A stretch of 54,814 nt of DNA. It comes from Betaproteobacteria bacterium. Lineage in GTDB: Bacteria; Pseudomonadota; Gammaproteobacteria; Burkholderiales; Ferrovaceae. Made by a program: the position numbers and the translations under genes. Shown piece after piece: positions 28,837 through 39,958 of this stretch. The stretch lies in the NCBI GenBank assembly GCA_028866015.1, contig JAGWIW010000010.1, positions 1 through 54,814 of the forward strand, in the 5' to 3' direction. Every line of letters starts with the position of its first letter. Within the stretch, counting starts at the first letter, position 1. Below the pieces are notes generated by a model that searched no databases, had not been told where the DNA came from, and was given only the letters and a program-made list of their open reading frames with translations.

Positions 28837-29811
28837 TCAGACGATGCCGGCACGCAGCAGGTCATGCATGTTGAAGGCGCCCACGAGCTTGCGCTCCGCA
28901 TCCACCACGAACAGCCCGAATATCTTGCGCTCCTGCATGATGGCGGCAGCCTCTGCCGCGAGCGCATCGGGTCGGGTGACAACGGGATTGGCGGTCATGA
29001 GATCGTGCACCCGGATGTTGTGGATGGCGGTCTGCCCCCGTTCCAGGGCACGCCTCAGGTCGCCGTCCGTGAATACCCCCAGCAGCTTGCTCTGGGCGTC
29101 CACGACGGCGGTCATGCCCAGCGCCTTGCTGGACATTTCTACCAGAGCCTGGGCCACGGTGGCGTCGGCGGGTACCCGGGGCACCCGGGGATCCTGGTGC
29201 ATGATGTCCTGAACCGAGAGCAGCAGGCGCTTGCCCAGTGAGCCACCGGGATGGGTGCGGGCGAAGTCTGCCGCGGAAAAACCCTTGGCTTCGAGCAGTG
29301 TTACGGCGAGCGCGTCTCCCAGTGCCAGCACGGCCGTCGTGCTGGCGGTGGGGGCGAGGTTAAGGGGGCAGGCTTCGCGGGGTACGGAAGCGTCCAGATG
29401 GACATCGGCGAGGCGCGCCAGGCGTGACTGCGGGTTGCCCGTGATGGCGACGAGACGGGTTCCGCGTCGCTTGAGCAACGGGACGATGATCAGGAGTTCC
29501 TCGCTTTCCCCGGAATTCGACAGGGCCAGCAGCAGGTCTTCGGCTGCAATCATGCCCAGGTCGCCGTGGCTGGCTTCCGCAGGATGCATGAAGAAAGCGG
29601 GTGTTCCGGTGCTGGCCAGGGTGGAGGCAATCTTGTTTCCTACGTGGCCCGATTTGCCGATGCCGCTGACCACGATCCGCCCCTTGCAGGCACGCATGAG
29701 GTGATGGGCGGCAACAAATGATCCGTCGAGCCGAAGGGAAAGCTGATCGATGGCTTCGGATTCGATGGAAAGGACATTTCGGGCCAGGTCAAGAATCGTC
29801 GCGTCATTCAT
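28837..29811 (-). CDS. kdsD: Arabinose-5-phosphate isomerase (Kdo pathway)
   Basis: A 324-residue isomerase that converts ribulose 5-phosphate to arabinose 5-phosphate, the first step to Kdo. An N-terminal SIS domain (GRIVVSGIGKSGHVGNKIAS, then STGTPAFFMHPAEASHGDLG) is followed by a CBS pair at about 205-320. Two starts are possible: ATG 29811 (MNDATILDLARN) or ATG 29838. I use 29811 because the extra nine residues are unconserved in type. It begins the long minus-strand kds-lpt-rpoN cluster. Confidence 0.94.
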   Translation of the reverse strand: MNDATILDLARNVLSIESEAIDQLSLRLDGSFVAAHHLMRACKGRIVVSGIGKSGHVGNKIASTLASTGTPAFFMHPAEASHGDLGMIAAEDLLLALSNSGESEELLIIVPLLKRRGTRLVAITGNPQSRLARLADVHLDASVPREACPLNLAPTASTTAVLALGDALAVTLLEAKGFSAADFARTHPGGSLGKRLLLSVQDIMHQDPRVPRVPADATVAQALVEMSSKALGMTAVVDAQSKLLGVFTDGDLRRALERGQTAIHNIRVHDLMTANPVVTRPDALAAEAAAIMQERKIFGLFVVDAERKLVGAFNMHDLLRAGIV

Positions 29812-29846
29812 GGGGTGATGTGGCGTCTCGGAAATCATTGTAAGGA

Positions 29847-29854
29847 ATTATACT
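29847..29854. promoter_or_regulatory. Overlapping divergent -10 boxes between kdsD and the antiporter
   Basis: The minus strand reads TATAAT (29852-29847) and the plus strand reads TATACT (29849-29854), so -10 boxes for both directions overlap. No convincing -35 is seen for either. If the plus box is used, transcription would begin at about the antiporter ATG at 29862, giving a leaderless or nearly leaderless message. Confidence 0.35.
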
Positions 29855-29861
29855 TGAGGGG

Positions 29862-31832
29862 ATGAACGATACGCTTGAACTCGTCCTGGTATTGCTGTTG
29901 TCGGCCACGCTGACGGTGTCGCTGTTCAGGCGGCTGCGTTTGCCTGCCATGCTGGGATACCTGCTGGCAGGGATCCTGATCGGTCCCCACGCCAGCGGAT
30001 TCATTCCTCCGGATGACGGCACGCGCAGCCTGGCGGAGTTCGGTATTGTCTTCCTGATGTTCACCGTGGGCCTGGAATTCAGCCTCGGCCAGCTGATGGC
30101 CATGCGCCGCACGGTATTCGGCCTTGGCGGAGCCCAGATGGTTGTCACGTTGCTGGCGGGATTTGCCCTGGCGCGCGCAGCCGGAGTCAACTGGCAAGGC
30201 AGCGTGGCCCTGGCCGGGGCCCTGTCGCTGTCTTCCACCGCAATCGTCTCGCGCCTGCTGTCGGAACGCCTTGAACTGAAATCGTCCCATGGCCAGCGGA
30301 TCATGGGCGTGATGCTGTTCCAGGACCTGGCGGTGGTCCCGCTCCTCATCCTGATTCCCGAACTCAGCCGGCCCGATGGCGGGCTGGTCCATGCCCTGGG
30401 CTTTGCTGCCCTCAAGGCGGTTCTGGTGCTGGCCTTGCTCCTGGGCTTTGGTAAGGGTTTTATGAGGCGCTGGTTCAACTGGGTGGCCCGCCAGAAATCC
30501 TCCGAGGTATTTGTGCTGAATGTGTTTCTGGTCACCCTAGCCCTGGCCTGGCTCACCCACCGTGCCGGTCTTTCGCTGGCGCTGGGCGCTTTCGTCGCCG
30601 GGGTGCTGATTTCGGAAACGGACTACCGCTACCAGGTGGAAGATTACATCAAGCCCTTCCGGGATGTGCTATTGGGGCTGTTTTTCATTTCCATCGGCAC
30701 CTTGCTGGACCTGTCGGTGGTGGGGTCCCAATTCCCCTGGGTTCTGGCTGTGCTGGTGGGGCTGCTGCTGCTCAAGCTGGCCATCGTGTATGGCCTCGCG
30801 CGCGCCTTTGGCGACATCGATTCCGTGTCCTTGCGCACGGCGCTGGCCGTGGCGCCTGCCGGCGAGTTCGGGTTCGTGCTGCTGGCCCAGGCCGAAGGGG
30901 TTCATCTGCTGCCGGAAGCAGCGCTGCAGGTGGTGCTGGCGGCCATGCTGGTGTCGATGCTGTTGTCGCCGCTCATCATGATGATGAGCGATCGGATTGT
31001 CATGTACTGCTGCGAAAGCGAATGGACCCTGCGTTCCCTTGCGCTGCATGAACTGTCGGCGCGCAGCTACGGGGCGCACAAGCATGTGATTGTATGCGGC
31101 TATGGGCGCAGCGGCCAGAATCTGGCCCGCTTCCTGGAACAGGAAGGCCTGACGGTGATTGCGCTCGACATGGACCCGCAGCGCGTGCGTGCTGCTGCGG
31201 TTGCCGGAGAATCGGTGGTTTTCGGGGATGCCGGGCGGCGCGAAGTCCTGGTTGCTGCCGGCCTCCATCGGGCCGCCGCGGTGGTAGTGACCTTTGCCGA
31301 CACCTCGGTTTCCCTCGCCATCATCAGCCATGTGCGCGAGCTGGAGCCCGGCTTGCCGGTGATTGTGCGCACATTCGACGACGCCGATCTGGACCTGCTG
31401 AAGGATGCCGGGGCAGCTGAGGTGGTGCCGGAAATCCTGGAAGGCTCCCTCATGCTGGCTTCTCATGCCATGCTGGAGCTTGGCGTGCCGTTGGCTCGGG
31501 TGCTCAAGCGCATCCGCCAGGTGCGTTCGGAACGCTATCACCTGATGCGCGGCTTTTTTCGCGGCACCACGGATGAAACTTCCGAAAGCGCTGAACAGTC
31601 ACAACCCAGGATGCATTCAGTGGTGATCAATGAAGGGGCTTATGCCAACGGCCGGATGATCCAGGAACTCATGCTGGACCACCTGGGCGTGGAAGTGACC
31701 GCCATCCGGCGCCACGGAATCCGGGGGCTCAAACCCAGCGCGGAGACACGCCTGATTCCCATGGATGTGGTGGTGCTGATGGGCATTCCCGAAGCCCTGG
31801 CCCAGGCGGAGAGTCGCCTGCTCCAAGGTTAG
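29862..31832 (+). CDS. Kef-type monovalent cation/proton antiporter with RCK domain
   Basis: A 656-residue CPA2 antiporter, related to KefB/KefC and YbaL. About twelve membrane helices fill residues 1-380, including LGYLLAGILIGPHASGFIPP, FLMFTVGLEFSLGQLM and LSLSSTAIVSRLL. A RCK/TrkA-N domain begins near 408 with HVIVCGYGRSGQNLARFLEQ (Gly-rich NAD-binding loop) and the acidic D of IALDMD, and a TrkA-C domain ends the protein (about 570-655). It likely exports K+ or Na+ under nucleotide control. No ancillary KefF/KefG gene is adjacent. It is divergent from kdsD with only 50 bases between starts. Confidence 0.9.
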   Translation: MNDTLELVLVLLLSATLTVSLFRRLRLPAMLGYLLAGILIGPHASGFIPPDDGTRSLAEFGIVFLMFTVGLEFSLGQLMAMRRTVFGLGGAQMVVTLLAGFALARAAGVNWQGSVALAGALSLSSTAIVSRLLSERLELKSSHGQRIMGVMLFQDLAVVPLLILIPELSRPDGGLVHALGFAALKAVLVLALLLGFGKGFMRRWFNWVARQKSSEVFVLNVFLVTLALAWLTHRAGLSLALGAFVAGVLISETDYRYQVEDYIKPFRDVLLGLFFISIGTLLDLSVVGSQFPWVLAVLVGLLLLKLAIVYGLARAFGDIDSVSLRTALAVAPAGEFGFVLLAQAEGVHLLPEAALQVVLAAMLVSMLLSPLIMMMSDRIVMYCCESEWTLRSLALHELSARSYGAHKHVIVCGYGRSGQNLARFLEQEGLTVIALDMDPQRVRAAAVAGESVVFGDAGRREVLVAAGLHRAAAVVVTFADTSVSLAIISHVRELEPGLPVIVRTFDDADLDLLKDAGAAEVVPEILEGSLMLASHAMLELGVPLARVLKRIRQVRSERYHLMRGFFRGTTDETSESAEQSQPRMHSVVINEGAYANGRMIQELMLDHLGVEVTAIRRHGIRGLKPSAETRLIPMDVVVLMGIPEALAQAESRLLQG

Positions 31833-31900
31833 GATTGGTCAGGCGCGCCCGGGTGGTTTAACATAGCGCGTTTCAATCACGAAACGTTTGTGTCAGCGGT

Positions 31901-32701
31901 GTGACAAATCTGGTAGAAATTTCCGATCTGAACTTTGGCTATAACGACCGGCTGGTGCTCAAGGGCATCAACCTGACGGTTCCCAAAGGCAGCCTGGTGG
32001 CCATCATGGGTTTGAGCGGCTGTGGAAAAACCACGCTGCTGCGCCTGATCGGTGGCCAGCTTCGTGCGCGCGAAGGGTCTGTAAGGGTGGCCGGGCAGGA
32101 GCTCAACCACATCAGCCAGCGTGACCTTTATGCCCTGCGTCGGCGCCTGGGCATGCTGTTCCAGTTCGGAGCGCTGTTCACCGACTTGTCGGTTTATGAC
32201 AATGTGGCATTCCAGATGCGGGAACATACGACCCTGCCCGAAAGCGTGATCCGCGACCTGACGCTCATGAAACTCAACGCGGTGGGGTTGCGCGGGGTGC
32301 AGTCGCTCATGCCTTCCGAGCTGTCCGGAGGCATGGCACGGCGGGTGGCCTTGGCCCGGGCCACGGCCCTTGATCCCGAACTGATCCTCTACGACGAGCC
32401 TTTTGCCGGACTGGACCCCATTTCGCTCGGCGTGATTGGTCAGCTCATCCGTCGCCTAAACGACGTGCTCGGGGCCACATCGGTGCTGGTGACCCACGAT
32501 GTGCAGGAATCCTTGAAAATTGTGGACTACGTATACTTTGTTTCGGAAGGAGTCATTGTCGCCCAGGGAACGCCGGATGAAATTCGTGCGTCCACCCTTC
32601 CTTTCGTGCACCAGTTTGTCTGGGGCGAGGTGGACGGACCCTTGCCATTCCACTACCCGGCGCAAGCCATCCAGAACGATCTTGGCCTGAGGGAGGGCTG
32701 A
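31901..32701 (+). CDS. mlaF: Phospholipid ABC transporter ATP-binding protein MlaF
   Basis: A 266-residue ATPase of the Mla system, which moves mislocalised phospholipids between outer and inner membrane to keep LPS asymmetry. Walker A is MGLSGCGKTTLL (about 36-43 core), the signature is LSGGMARRVALARA, and Walker B is LILYDEPFAGLDP. The start is GTG at 31901 with no clear Shine-Dalgarno. A CGTTTC-n6-GAAACG inverted repeat (31869-31886) lies upstream. It heads mlaFEDCB; mlaE follows after 4 bases. Confidence 0.95.
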   Translation: MTNLVEISDLNFGYNDRLVLKGINLTVPKGSLVAIMGLSGCGKTTLLRLIGGQLRAREGSVRVAGQELNHISQRDLYALRRRLGMLFQFGALFTDLSVYDNVAFQMREHTTLPESVIRDLTLMKLNAVGLRGVQSLMPSELSGGMARRVALARATALDPELILYDEPFAGLDPISLGVIGQLIRRLNDVLGATSVLVTHDVQESLKIVDYVYFVSEGVIVAQGTPDEIRASTLPFVHQFVWGEVDGPLPFHYPAQAIQNDLGLREG

Positions 32702-32705
32702 CACC

Positions 32706-33506
32706 ATGCCTTTGGACGCAACCTTGCGCGGCATTCGCCAGGTCGGTGACCGGACATTGCGTATCGTGGAGCGCGTTGGCGCCACGGTTGCCTTCCTGGG
32801 GCTGACGCTGGCGCAGTCTGCCACCAGTTTCCGCCGGTTCGGGCTGGTGATCAGGGAAATTTTCTATGCCGGCGTACAGTCACTGATCATCATCCTGGTG
32901 TCAGGCCTGTTTGTGGGCATGGTGCTCGGGTTGCAAGGCCACGAGACCTTGCAGAACTACGGGTCGGAGCAGAGCGTGGGCGTGCTGGTGGCCCTCTCTC
33001 TGGTGCGCGAACTGGGTCCGGTGGTTTCGGCGCTGTTGTTCGCCAGCCGCGCCGGCTCGGCCATTACTGCGGAAATCGGTTTGATGAAGGCGACCGAGCA
33101 ACTGTCCGCCATGGAAATGATGGCGGTCAGCCCCATTTCACGCGTGGTGGCGCCGCGTTTCTGGGGCGGCGTGTTCTCCATGCCGGTGCTGGCCATGCTG
33201 TTCAGCGCCATGGGCATCGTTGGCGGTTTCCTGGTGGCAGTGGTGGTGATCGGGGTGGATGATGGTGCATTCTGGTCACAGATGCAGGCGGCCGTGGATT
33301 TCCGCCACGACATCGTCAACGGAATCATCAAAAGCGTGGTGTTCGGAATTGCCGTATCCGCCATCGCCACGTTCGAAGGGTATGAAGCGCCGCCCACAGC
33401 GGAAGGGGTTTCTGGGGCCACCACGCGTACCGTGGTGAGCTCGTCGCTGGCAATTCTGGCGCTGGATCTGGTCATGACGGCATTTATGCTGAAAGGATGG
33501 AATTGA
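32706..33506 (+). CDS. mlaE: Phospholipid ABC transporter permease MlaE
   Basis: A 266-residue permease of the MlaE family with five or six membrane segments. The family block QGHETLQNYGSEQSVGVLVA and the coupling region RAGSAITAEIGLMKATEQLS are clear, with MEMMAVSPISRVVAPRFWGG next. It pairs with MlaF. The stop TGA overlaps the mlaD ATG as TGATG. Confidence 0.95.
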   Translation: MPLDATLRGIRQVGDRTLRIVERVGATVAFLGLTLAQSATSFRRFGLVIREIFYAGVQSLIIILVSGLFVGMVLGLQGHETLQNYGSEQSVGVLVALSLVRELGPVVSALLFASRAGSAITAEIGLMKATEQLSAMEMMAVSPISRVVAPRFWGGVFSMPVLAMLFSAMGIVGGFLVAVVVIGVDDGAFWSQMQAAVDFRHDIVNGIIKSVVFGIAVSAIATFEGYEAPPTAEGVSGATTRTVVSSSLAILALDLVMTAFMLKGWN

Positions 33507-34003
33507 TGGAACGCAGCACGCTGAATCTTTGGGTTGGAATCTTTGTCCTGCTGGGATTTTTCTCGTTCTTGATGCTGGCGTTCAAGGTCGGGAACCTGAC
33601 GGCGGGAGGGTCTGGCACGACCTATTCCGTGGTCGCGCATTTCGACAACATCGGGCAGCTCAAGGAGCGTGCGCCCGTTCGCAGTGCGGGCGTCCTGGTA
33701 GGCCGGGTCCGTTCCGTGCTGTTCGATCCCGTGCATTACAACGCTGAAGTGACCCTGGCTATCGATTCGCAATACCAGTTTCCCAAGGACACTTCCGCTT
33801 CGGTCCTGACTTCCGGCATTCTCGGGGAGCAGTACATCGGACTGGATGCAGGGGGAGACGACAAAATGCTGAAGAACGGGGATGAGATCAAGCTGACGCA
33901 GGGCGCCATGGTGCTGGAACGGCTGATTGGCCAGTTCCTGTTCAGCAAGGCACAGGAAGGAGGCACCAGCAAGGATGGGGCCGACAAGGGAGGAAAGAAA
34001 TGA
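33506..34003 (+). CDS. mlaD: Phospholipid-binding MCE protein MlaD
   Basis: A 165-residue single-pass inner-membrane protein. An N-terminal helix (LNLWVGIFVLLGFFSFLMLA) anchors one MCE domain (about 36-115) with the typical YSVVAHFDNIGQLKERAPVR and SAGVLVGRVRSV. It forms a hexameric lipid-binding ring on MlaFE. I start it at 33506 (TGATG overlap, AAGGA eight bases upstream) rather than the in-frame ATG at 33497. It overlaps mlaC by four bases. Confidence 0.94.
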   Translation: MERSTLNLWVGIFVLLGFFSFLMLAFKVGNLTAGGSGTTYSVVAHFDNIGQLKERAPVRSAGVLVGRVRSVLFDPVHYNAEVTLAIDSQYQFPKDTSASVLTSGILGEQYIGLDAGGDDKMLKNGDEIKLTQGAMVLERLIGQFLFSKAQEGGTSKDGADKGGKK

Positions 34004-34623
34004 AGCGCATGAAGATGATCGGCCGTGCCCTGACCGGGCTTTTGTTGTTGAGCAGCCTGTGGGCCCAAGCCTCCACGGTGTCCGGACCGGACGCCGTAAT
34101 CCGCAAGACCGCGGACGAGGTCATTGCCGCCGTCAAGACTGACAAGTCCATCCGGGAAGGTGACCGTTCCAGCGCTTACAAGCTGATCGACCAGAAGGTC
34201 TTGCCCCATTTTGACTTTGAGCGCATGACGCGCCTGGCAGTGGGGCGCAACTGGCGTCAGGCGGCGCCGGACCAGCAAAAACAGCTGGTGGTCGGATTCA
34301 GGGATCTGCTGGTCCGCACTTATGCCAGTTCGCTGTCCCAGTACAAGGACCAGGTGGTTCAGATCAAGGGAACCGATACCCGGCCGGGTGATTCGGAGGC
34401 CGTGGTTCACACCCTCATCGTGCCTTCCGGAGGCCAGTCCATTCCCATCGACTACAGCATGGAAAAGGCCAACAGTGACTGGAAGGTTTACGACATCAGG
34501 GTGGACGGCGTGAGCCTGGTGACGAATTACCGCAGTGAATTCTCTGACATTGTTCGCCGCAGTGGCGTGGACGGATTGATCAAGGCGCTCGAAGAGAAGA
34601 GCCGGGCGGCAGAAAAGAAATGA
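34000..34623 (+). CDS. mlaC: Periplasmic phospholipid-binding protein MlaC
   Basis: A 207-residue exported protein (signal peptide MKRMKMIGRALTGLLLLSSL, then WAQA) that ferries phospholipids between the MlaA complex in the outer membrane and MlaD. Family blocks are VLPHFDFERMTRLAVGRNWR and FRDLLVRTYASSLSQYKDQV. MlaA (VacJ) is not in this window, so it is encoded elsewhere. It overlaps mlaB by four bases. Confidence 0.93.
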   Translation: MKRMKMIGRALTGLLLLSSLWAQASTVSGPDAVIRKTADEVIAAVKTDKSIREGDRSSAYKLIDQKVLPHFDFERMTRLAVGRNWRQAAPDQQKQLVVGFRDLLVRTYASSLSQYKDQVVQIKGTDTRPGDSEAVVHTLIVPSGGQSIPIDYSMEKANSDWKVYDIRVDGVSLVTNYRSEFSDIVRRSGVDGLIKALEEKSRAAEKK

Positions 34624-34913
34624 ACGGGAAGGAAGGTGCGGGGTTGGTGCTGACCGGGCCGCTGGTCATGGACACGGTCCATGAGGTCCTGAAGCAGACG
34701 AATGGCGCGGTGGGGAAAGCAGATCTCATCATAGATTTTGCCCAAACCACCGACATCGACTCTTCCGCCCTGGCGCTCATGATGCAGTGGCGGCGCGTGG
34801 CAGAGGCGGCGGGCGGCAAGGTGACGTTTGCCAACGTGCCCGACAACCTGCGTGTGCTGGCCGAGCTGTATGGCGTGTCCTTTCTGCTGGACCATCACCC
34901 GGTCCCGGCCTGA
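34620..34913 (+). CDS. mlaB: STAS-domain protein MlaB
   Basis: A 97-residue STAS-domain protein that binds MlaF and stabilises the MlaFEDB complex. The core IIDFAQTTDIDSSALALMMQ and KVTFANVPDNLRVLAELYG fit the STAS fold, with the Ser pair after TTDID in the usual phospho-site position. It is the last mla gene and overlaps mlaC by four bases; an ABC-2 exporter follows after 21 bases. Confidence 0.9.
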   Translation: MNGKEGAGLVLTGPLVMDTVHEVLKQTNGAVGKADLIIDFAQTTDIDSSALALMMQWRRVAEAAGGKVTFANVPDNLRVLAELYGVSFLLDHHPVPA

Positions 34914-34934
34914 GCGGAGTACGGCCCTATTCCC

Positions 34935-35675
34935 ATGGCTCCAGCCATTGAAATTCGCGGTGCCGACAAGCATTACGGTTCACTTCACGCGCTGAAAGCG
35001 GTCGATCTCACGGTCGATGCCGGCGATTTTTTCGCATTGCTTGGCCCCAACGGGGCGGGCAAGACCACCCTCATCAACCTGCTTTCCGGACTCTCCAGAC
35101 CCGATGGTGGCACCCTCAAGGTCATGGGGCACGATGTGGTGCGGGATTACCGGCAGGCGCGCCGCAATCTCGGGGTGGTGCCCCAGGAATTGGTGTTCGA
35201 TCCGTTTTTTACCGTGCGGGAAACCCTGGAGCTCCAGTCGGGCTACTTTGGCCTGCGCCATAACGACGACTGGATCGATGACCTGTTGCATAACCTGCAG
35301 CTTTCAGACAAGGCCGATGCCAACATGCGAGCGCTTTCCGGCGGAATGAAGCGGCGCGTGCTGATTGCCCAGGCCCTGGTGCACCGCCCCCCCGTCATCG
35401 TGCTGGACGAGCCGACGGCAGGGGTCGATGTGGCCTTGCGCCAGAGCCTGTGGAAGTTCATCCAGCGCCTCAACCGTGAAGGCCACACCATCCTGCTCAC
35501 AACCCACTACCTGGAAGAGGCGGAAACCCTGTGCCGGCGTGTGGCCATTTTGCGCCGCGGCCAGATTGTGGCCGACGACACCACGGAAAACCTACTGCGT
35601 GCGAGTGCTTCCAGGAAACTGGAAGACGTGTTTGTGGCCCTCATGCAGGATGAGGGCGAGCCTGCCGAGTCGTAA
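34935..35675 (+). CDS. ABC-2 type exporter ATP-binding protein (YadG-like)
   Basis: A 246-residue ATPase. Walker A is [10 protein letters not shown] (about 36-45), the signature is ALSGGMKRRVLIAQAL, and Walker B is PVIVLDEPTAGVDVALRQ. It resembles YadG and other drug/lipid-type exporters; the substrate is unknown. It pairs with the permease 3 bases downstream, and in betaproteobacteria this pair often sits between mla and murA, so an envelope substrate is plausible (inference). Confidence 0.9.
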   Translation: MAPAIEIRGADKHYGSLHALKAVDLTVDAGDFFALLGPNGAGKTTLINLLSGLSRPDGGTLKVMGHDVVRDYRQARRNLGVVPQELVFDPFFTVRETLELQSGYFGLRHNDDWIDDLLHNLQLSDKADANMRALSGGMKRRVLIAQALVHRPPVIVLDEPTAGVDVALRQSLWKFIQRLNREGHTILLTTHYLEEAETLCRRVAILRRGQIVADDTTENLLRASASRKLEDVFVALMQDEGEPAES

Positions 35676-35678
35676 GCC

Positions 35679-36434
35679 ATGCGCGGATTCCAGACCCTGT
35701 TTTTGAAGGAAGTGCTTCGTTTCTGGAAAGTGTCGTTCCAGACCGTACTGGCGCCGCTGGTTTCCACCCTGCTGTACCTGCTGGTGTTTGCCCAGGTCAT
35801 GACGGGCCATGCGGAAATCTATCCGGGGGTGCCCTATGCGGCGTTTCTCATTCCAGGCCTCGTGATGATGTCGATGCTGCAAAATGCCTTTGCCAACAGT
35901 TCCTCGAGCCTGGTGCAGTCCAAGGTGACCGGCAACCTGGTGTTTGTCCTGCTTACGCCCCTTTCCCCCGGGGAGTTCTACGGGGCCTATGTGCTGGCAT
36001 CGATGGTGCGGGGCATCCTGGTCGGGCTGGTGGTGTTTCTGGCGGCCTGGGCCTTTGTCGTGATGCCGGTGCGTGAACCGCTGTGGGTGCTGTCATTCGG
36101 CTTGCTGGCCACCCTCTTGTCGGGGACGTTGGGCGTGCTGGCGGGCATTTGGGCGGAAAAGTTCGACCAGATGGCGGTCTGGCAAAACTTTGTCATCCTG
36201 CCGCTGACGTTCCTTTCCGGGGCCTTCTACACCCTGCATTCCCTTCCGCCCTTCTGGGCGGCCTTGTCCCGTTTCAACCCCTTTTTCTATGCCATCGACG
36301 GGTTTCGCTACGGCTTTCTCGGGAGCAGCGACGTATCACCGTGGCAATCCCTCTTGATTGTCGGGGGCACCTGTTTCGCTTTATCATGGACGACCCTGGC
36401 CTTGTTGCGCAAAGGATGGCGACTGCGAACCTGA
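35679..36434 (+). CDS. ABC-2 type exporter permease (YadH-like)
   Basis: A 251-residue ABC-2 permease with six hydrophobic segments. Diagnostic stretches are FLKEVLRFWKVSFQTVLAPL, YAAFLIPGLVMMSMLQNAFA and LPLTFLSGAFYTLHSLPPFW, as in the ABC-2 signature. It forms the membrane part of the exporter with the preceding ATPase. The substrate is unknown. Confidence 0.9.
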   Translation: MRGFQTLFLKEVLRFWKVSFQTVLAPLVSTLLYLLVFAQVMTGHAEIYPGVPYAAFLIPGLVMMSMLQNAFANSSSSLVQSKVTGNLVFVLLTPLSPGEFYGAYVLASMVRGILVGLVVFLAAWAFVVMPVREPLWVLSFGLLATLLSGTLGVLAGIWAEKFDQMAVWQNFVILPLTFLSGAFYTLHSLPPFWAALSRFNPFFYAIDGFRYGFLGSSDVSPWQSLLIVGGTCFALSWTTLALLRKGWRLRT

Positions 36435-36461
36435 AGCCAGGGACATCGGACGGAATCCAAC

Positions 36462-36707
36462 ATGGTATTGCCCCAGGACATCAAACAGTACATCGAAGCC
36501 GGCCTGCCCTGCGAACGCGTGGAAGTGAGCGGGGACGGGCATCATTTTGAAGCCATCATCGTCAGCCATCTTTTTGCCGGAAAAAGCCGTGTTGCCCAGC
36601 ATCAGCTCGTTTACCAGGCTTTGGGTGACCGCATGCGCCAGGAAATTCACGCACTTTCCATGCGCACACTGACTCCAGAGCAGTGGGCTGCTCTCGGCGG
36701 TCACTGA
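36462..36707 (+). CDS. ibaG: BolA-family protein IbaG
   Basis: An 81-residue BolA-like protein (YrbA/IbaG) that binds Fe-S clusters with a monothiol glutaredoxin. It shows EVSGDGHHFEAIIVSHLFAG and the conserved His of QHQLVYQALGDRM. It lies 15 bases ahead of murA, the usual ibaG-murA pairing, and helps tie acid or envelope stress to cell-wall synthesis (inference from the family). Confidence 0.92.
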   Translation: MVLPQDIKQYIEAGLPCERVEVSGDGHHFEAIIVSHLFAGKSRVAQHQLVYQALGDRMRQEIHALSMRTLTPEQWAALGGH

Positions 36708-38658
<1,951 letters not shown>

Positions 38659-38662
<4 letters not shown>

Positions 38663-39957
38663 AATTGCGCCGCATGAACACGACCGATGCGGGTTTTGCA
38701 TCGGCGCTCGATCGCCTCACGGCTTTTGAAATGGCCCAGGATCCTGCCATCGACCGCACGGTCGCCGAGATCGTGGAAAACGTCAAAACCCGTGGTGATG
38801 CGGCATTGCTCGAGTACACCCGGCGTTTTGACCGGTTGCCGGTGGAGCGGGCAGCTGACCTGGAGCTGCCGTCGTCCGTTTTGGAGCAGGCCCTGGAACG
38901 CTTGCCTTCGGTGCAGCGTCGGGCGCTTGAGGAAGCCGCAAGGCGCATCCGGTTGTTCCACGAGCACCAGAAGGGCGAAACCTGGTCCTACACCGAGCCT
39001 GATGGCACAGTCCTTGGCCAGCAAGTCACGCCGCTGGACCGGGTGGGCTTGTATGTCCCGGGCGGCAAGGCAGTTTATCCCTCGTCCGTGCTCATGAATG
39101 CGATTCCGGCGGCCGTGGCCGGGGTCCGTGAAATCGTGATCGTGGTGCCGACGCCGGACGGCGTCCGCAATGAGCTCGTGCTGGCTGCAGCTGCCCTGGG
39201 TGGCGCCCGGCGGGTTTTCACGGTCGGTGGTGCACAGGCAGTGGCGGCCCTGGCCTACGGCACGGAAACCGTGCCGGCGGTGGACAAGATCGTGGGGCCC
39301 GGCAATGCCTACGTGGCTGCGGCCAAGCGCCGCGTGTTCGGCGTTGTGGGCATCGACATGGTGGCCGGCCCCTCGGAAATCCTGGTGATTTCCGACGGCA
39401 GTGCTCCCCCCGAATGGGTAGCCATGGACCTGTTTTCCCAGGCAGAGCATGACGAACTCGCGCAGTCCATCCTGCTTTGTCCGGAGGCGGCCTACCTGGA
39501 TCGCGTGGAGGAGGCCATTCACCGGCTGATCCAGACCATGCCCCGCCGGGCCGTGATCGAGGCGTCCCTGGAGGGTCGCGGAGCCCTTGTGCAGGTGCGC
39601 AACATGGAGGAAGCCTGTGAACTGGCCAACCGGATCGCGCCGGAGCATCTCGAGCTTTCCGTTGCTGAAGGGGATCGCTGGCTGCCGCTCATCCGCCATG
39701 CCGGTGCCGTATTTGTCGGGCCCTACAGTTCTGAAGCTCTGGGCGACTACTGTGCCGGACCCAACCACGTGCTGCCCACGGGACGCACGGCACGCTTTGC
39801 CTCGCCGCTGGGGGTATACGATTTCCAGAAGCGCAGCAGTCTCATCCAGGTGTCGCGCGCAGGGGCCTCCACCCTGGGTGAAATTGCCCAGGCCCTGGCC
39901 GAGTGCGAGGGGCTGGTGGCACATGCCCGCTCTGCGGCCTATCGTCTGGAGGGTTGA
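38659..39957 (+). CDS. hisD: Histidinol dehydrogenase
   Basis: A 432-residue zinc- and NAD-dependent enzyme that oxidises histidinol to histidine in two steps. It shows [20 protein letters not shown], the family signature around [20 protein letters not shown], and metal-site [13 protein letters not shown], with the catalytic Glu-His in [11 protein letters not shown]. It is full length and overlaps hisG by four bases; hisC starts 1 base after its stop. Confidence 0.97.
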
Positions 39958-39958
39958 C

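Noticed and set aside
29804-30556. Minus-strand frame opposite the Kef-type antiporter
   Set aside because: It is compositionally odd and antisense to the antiporter; no conserved motif.
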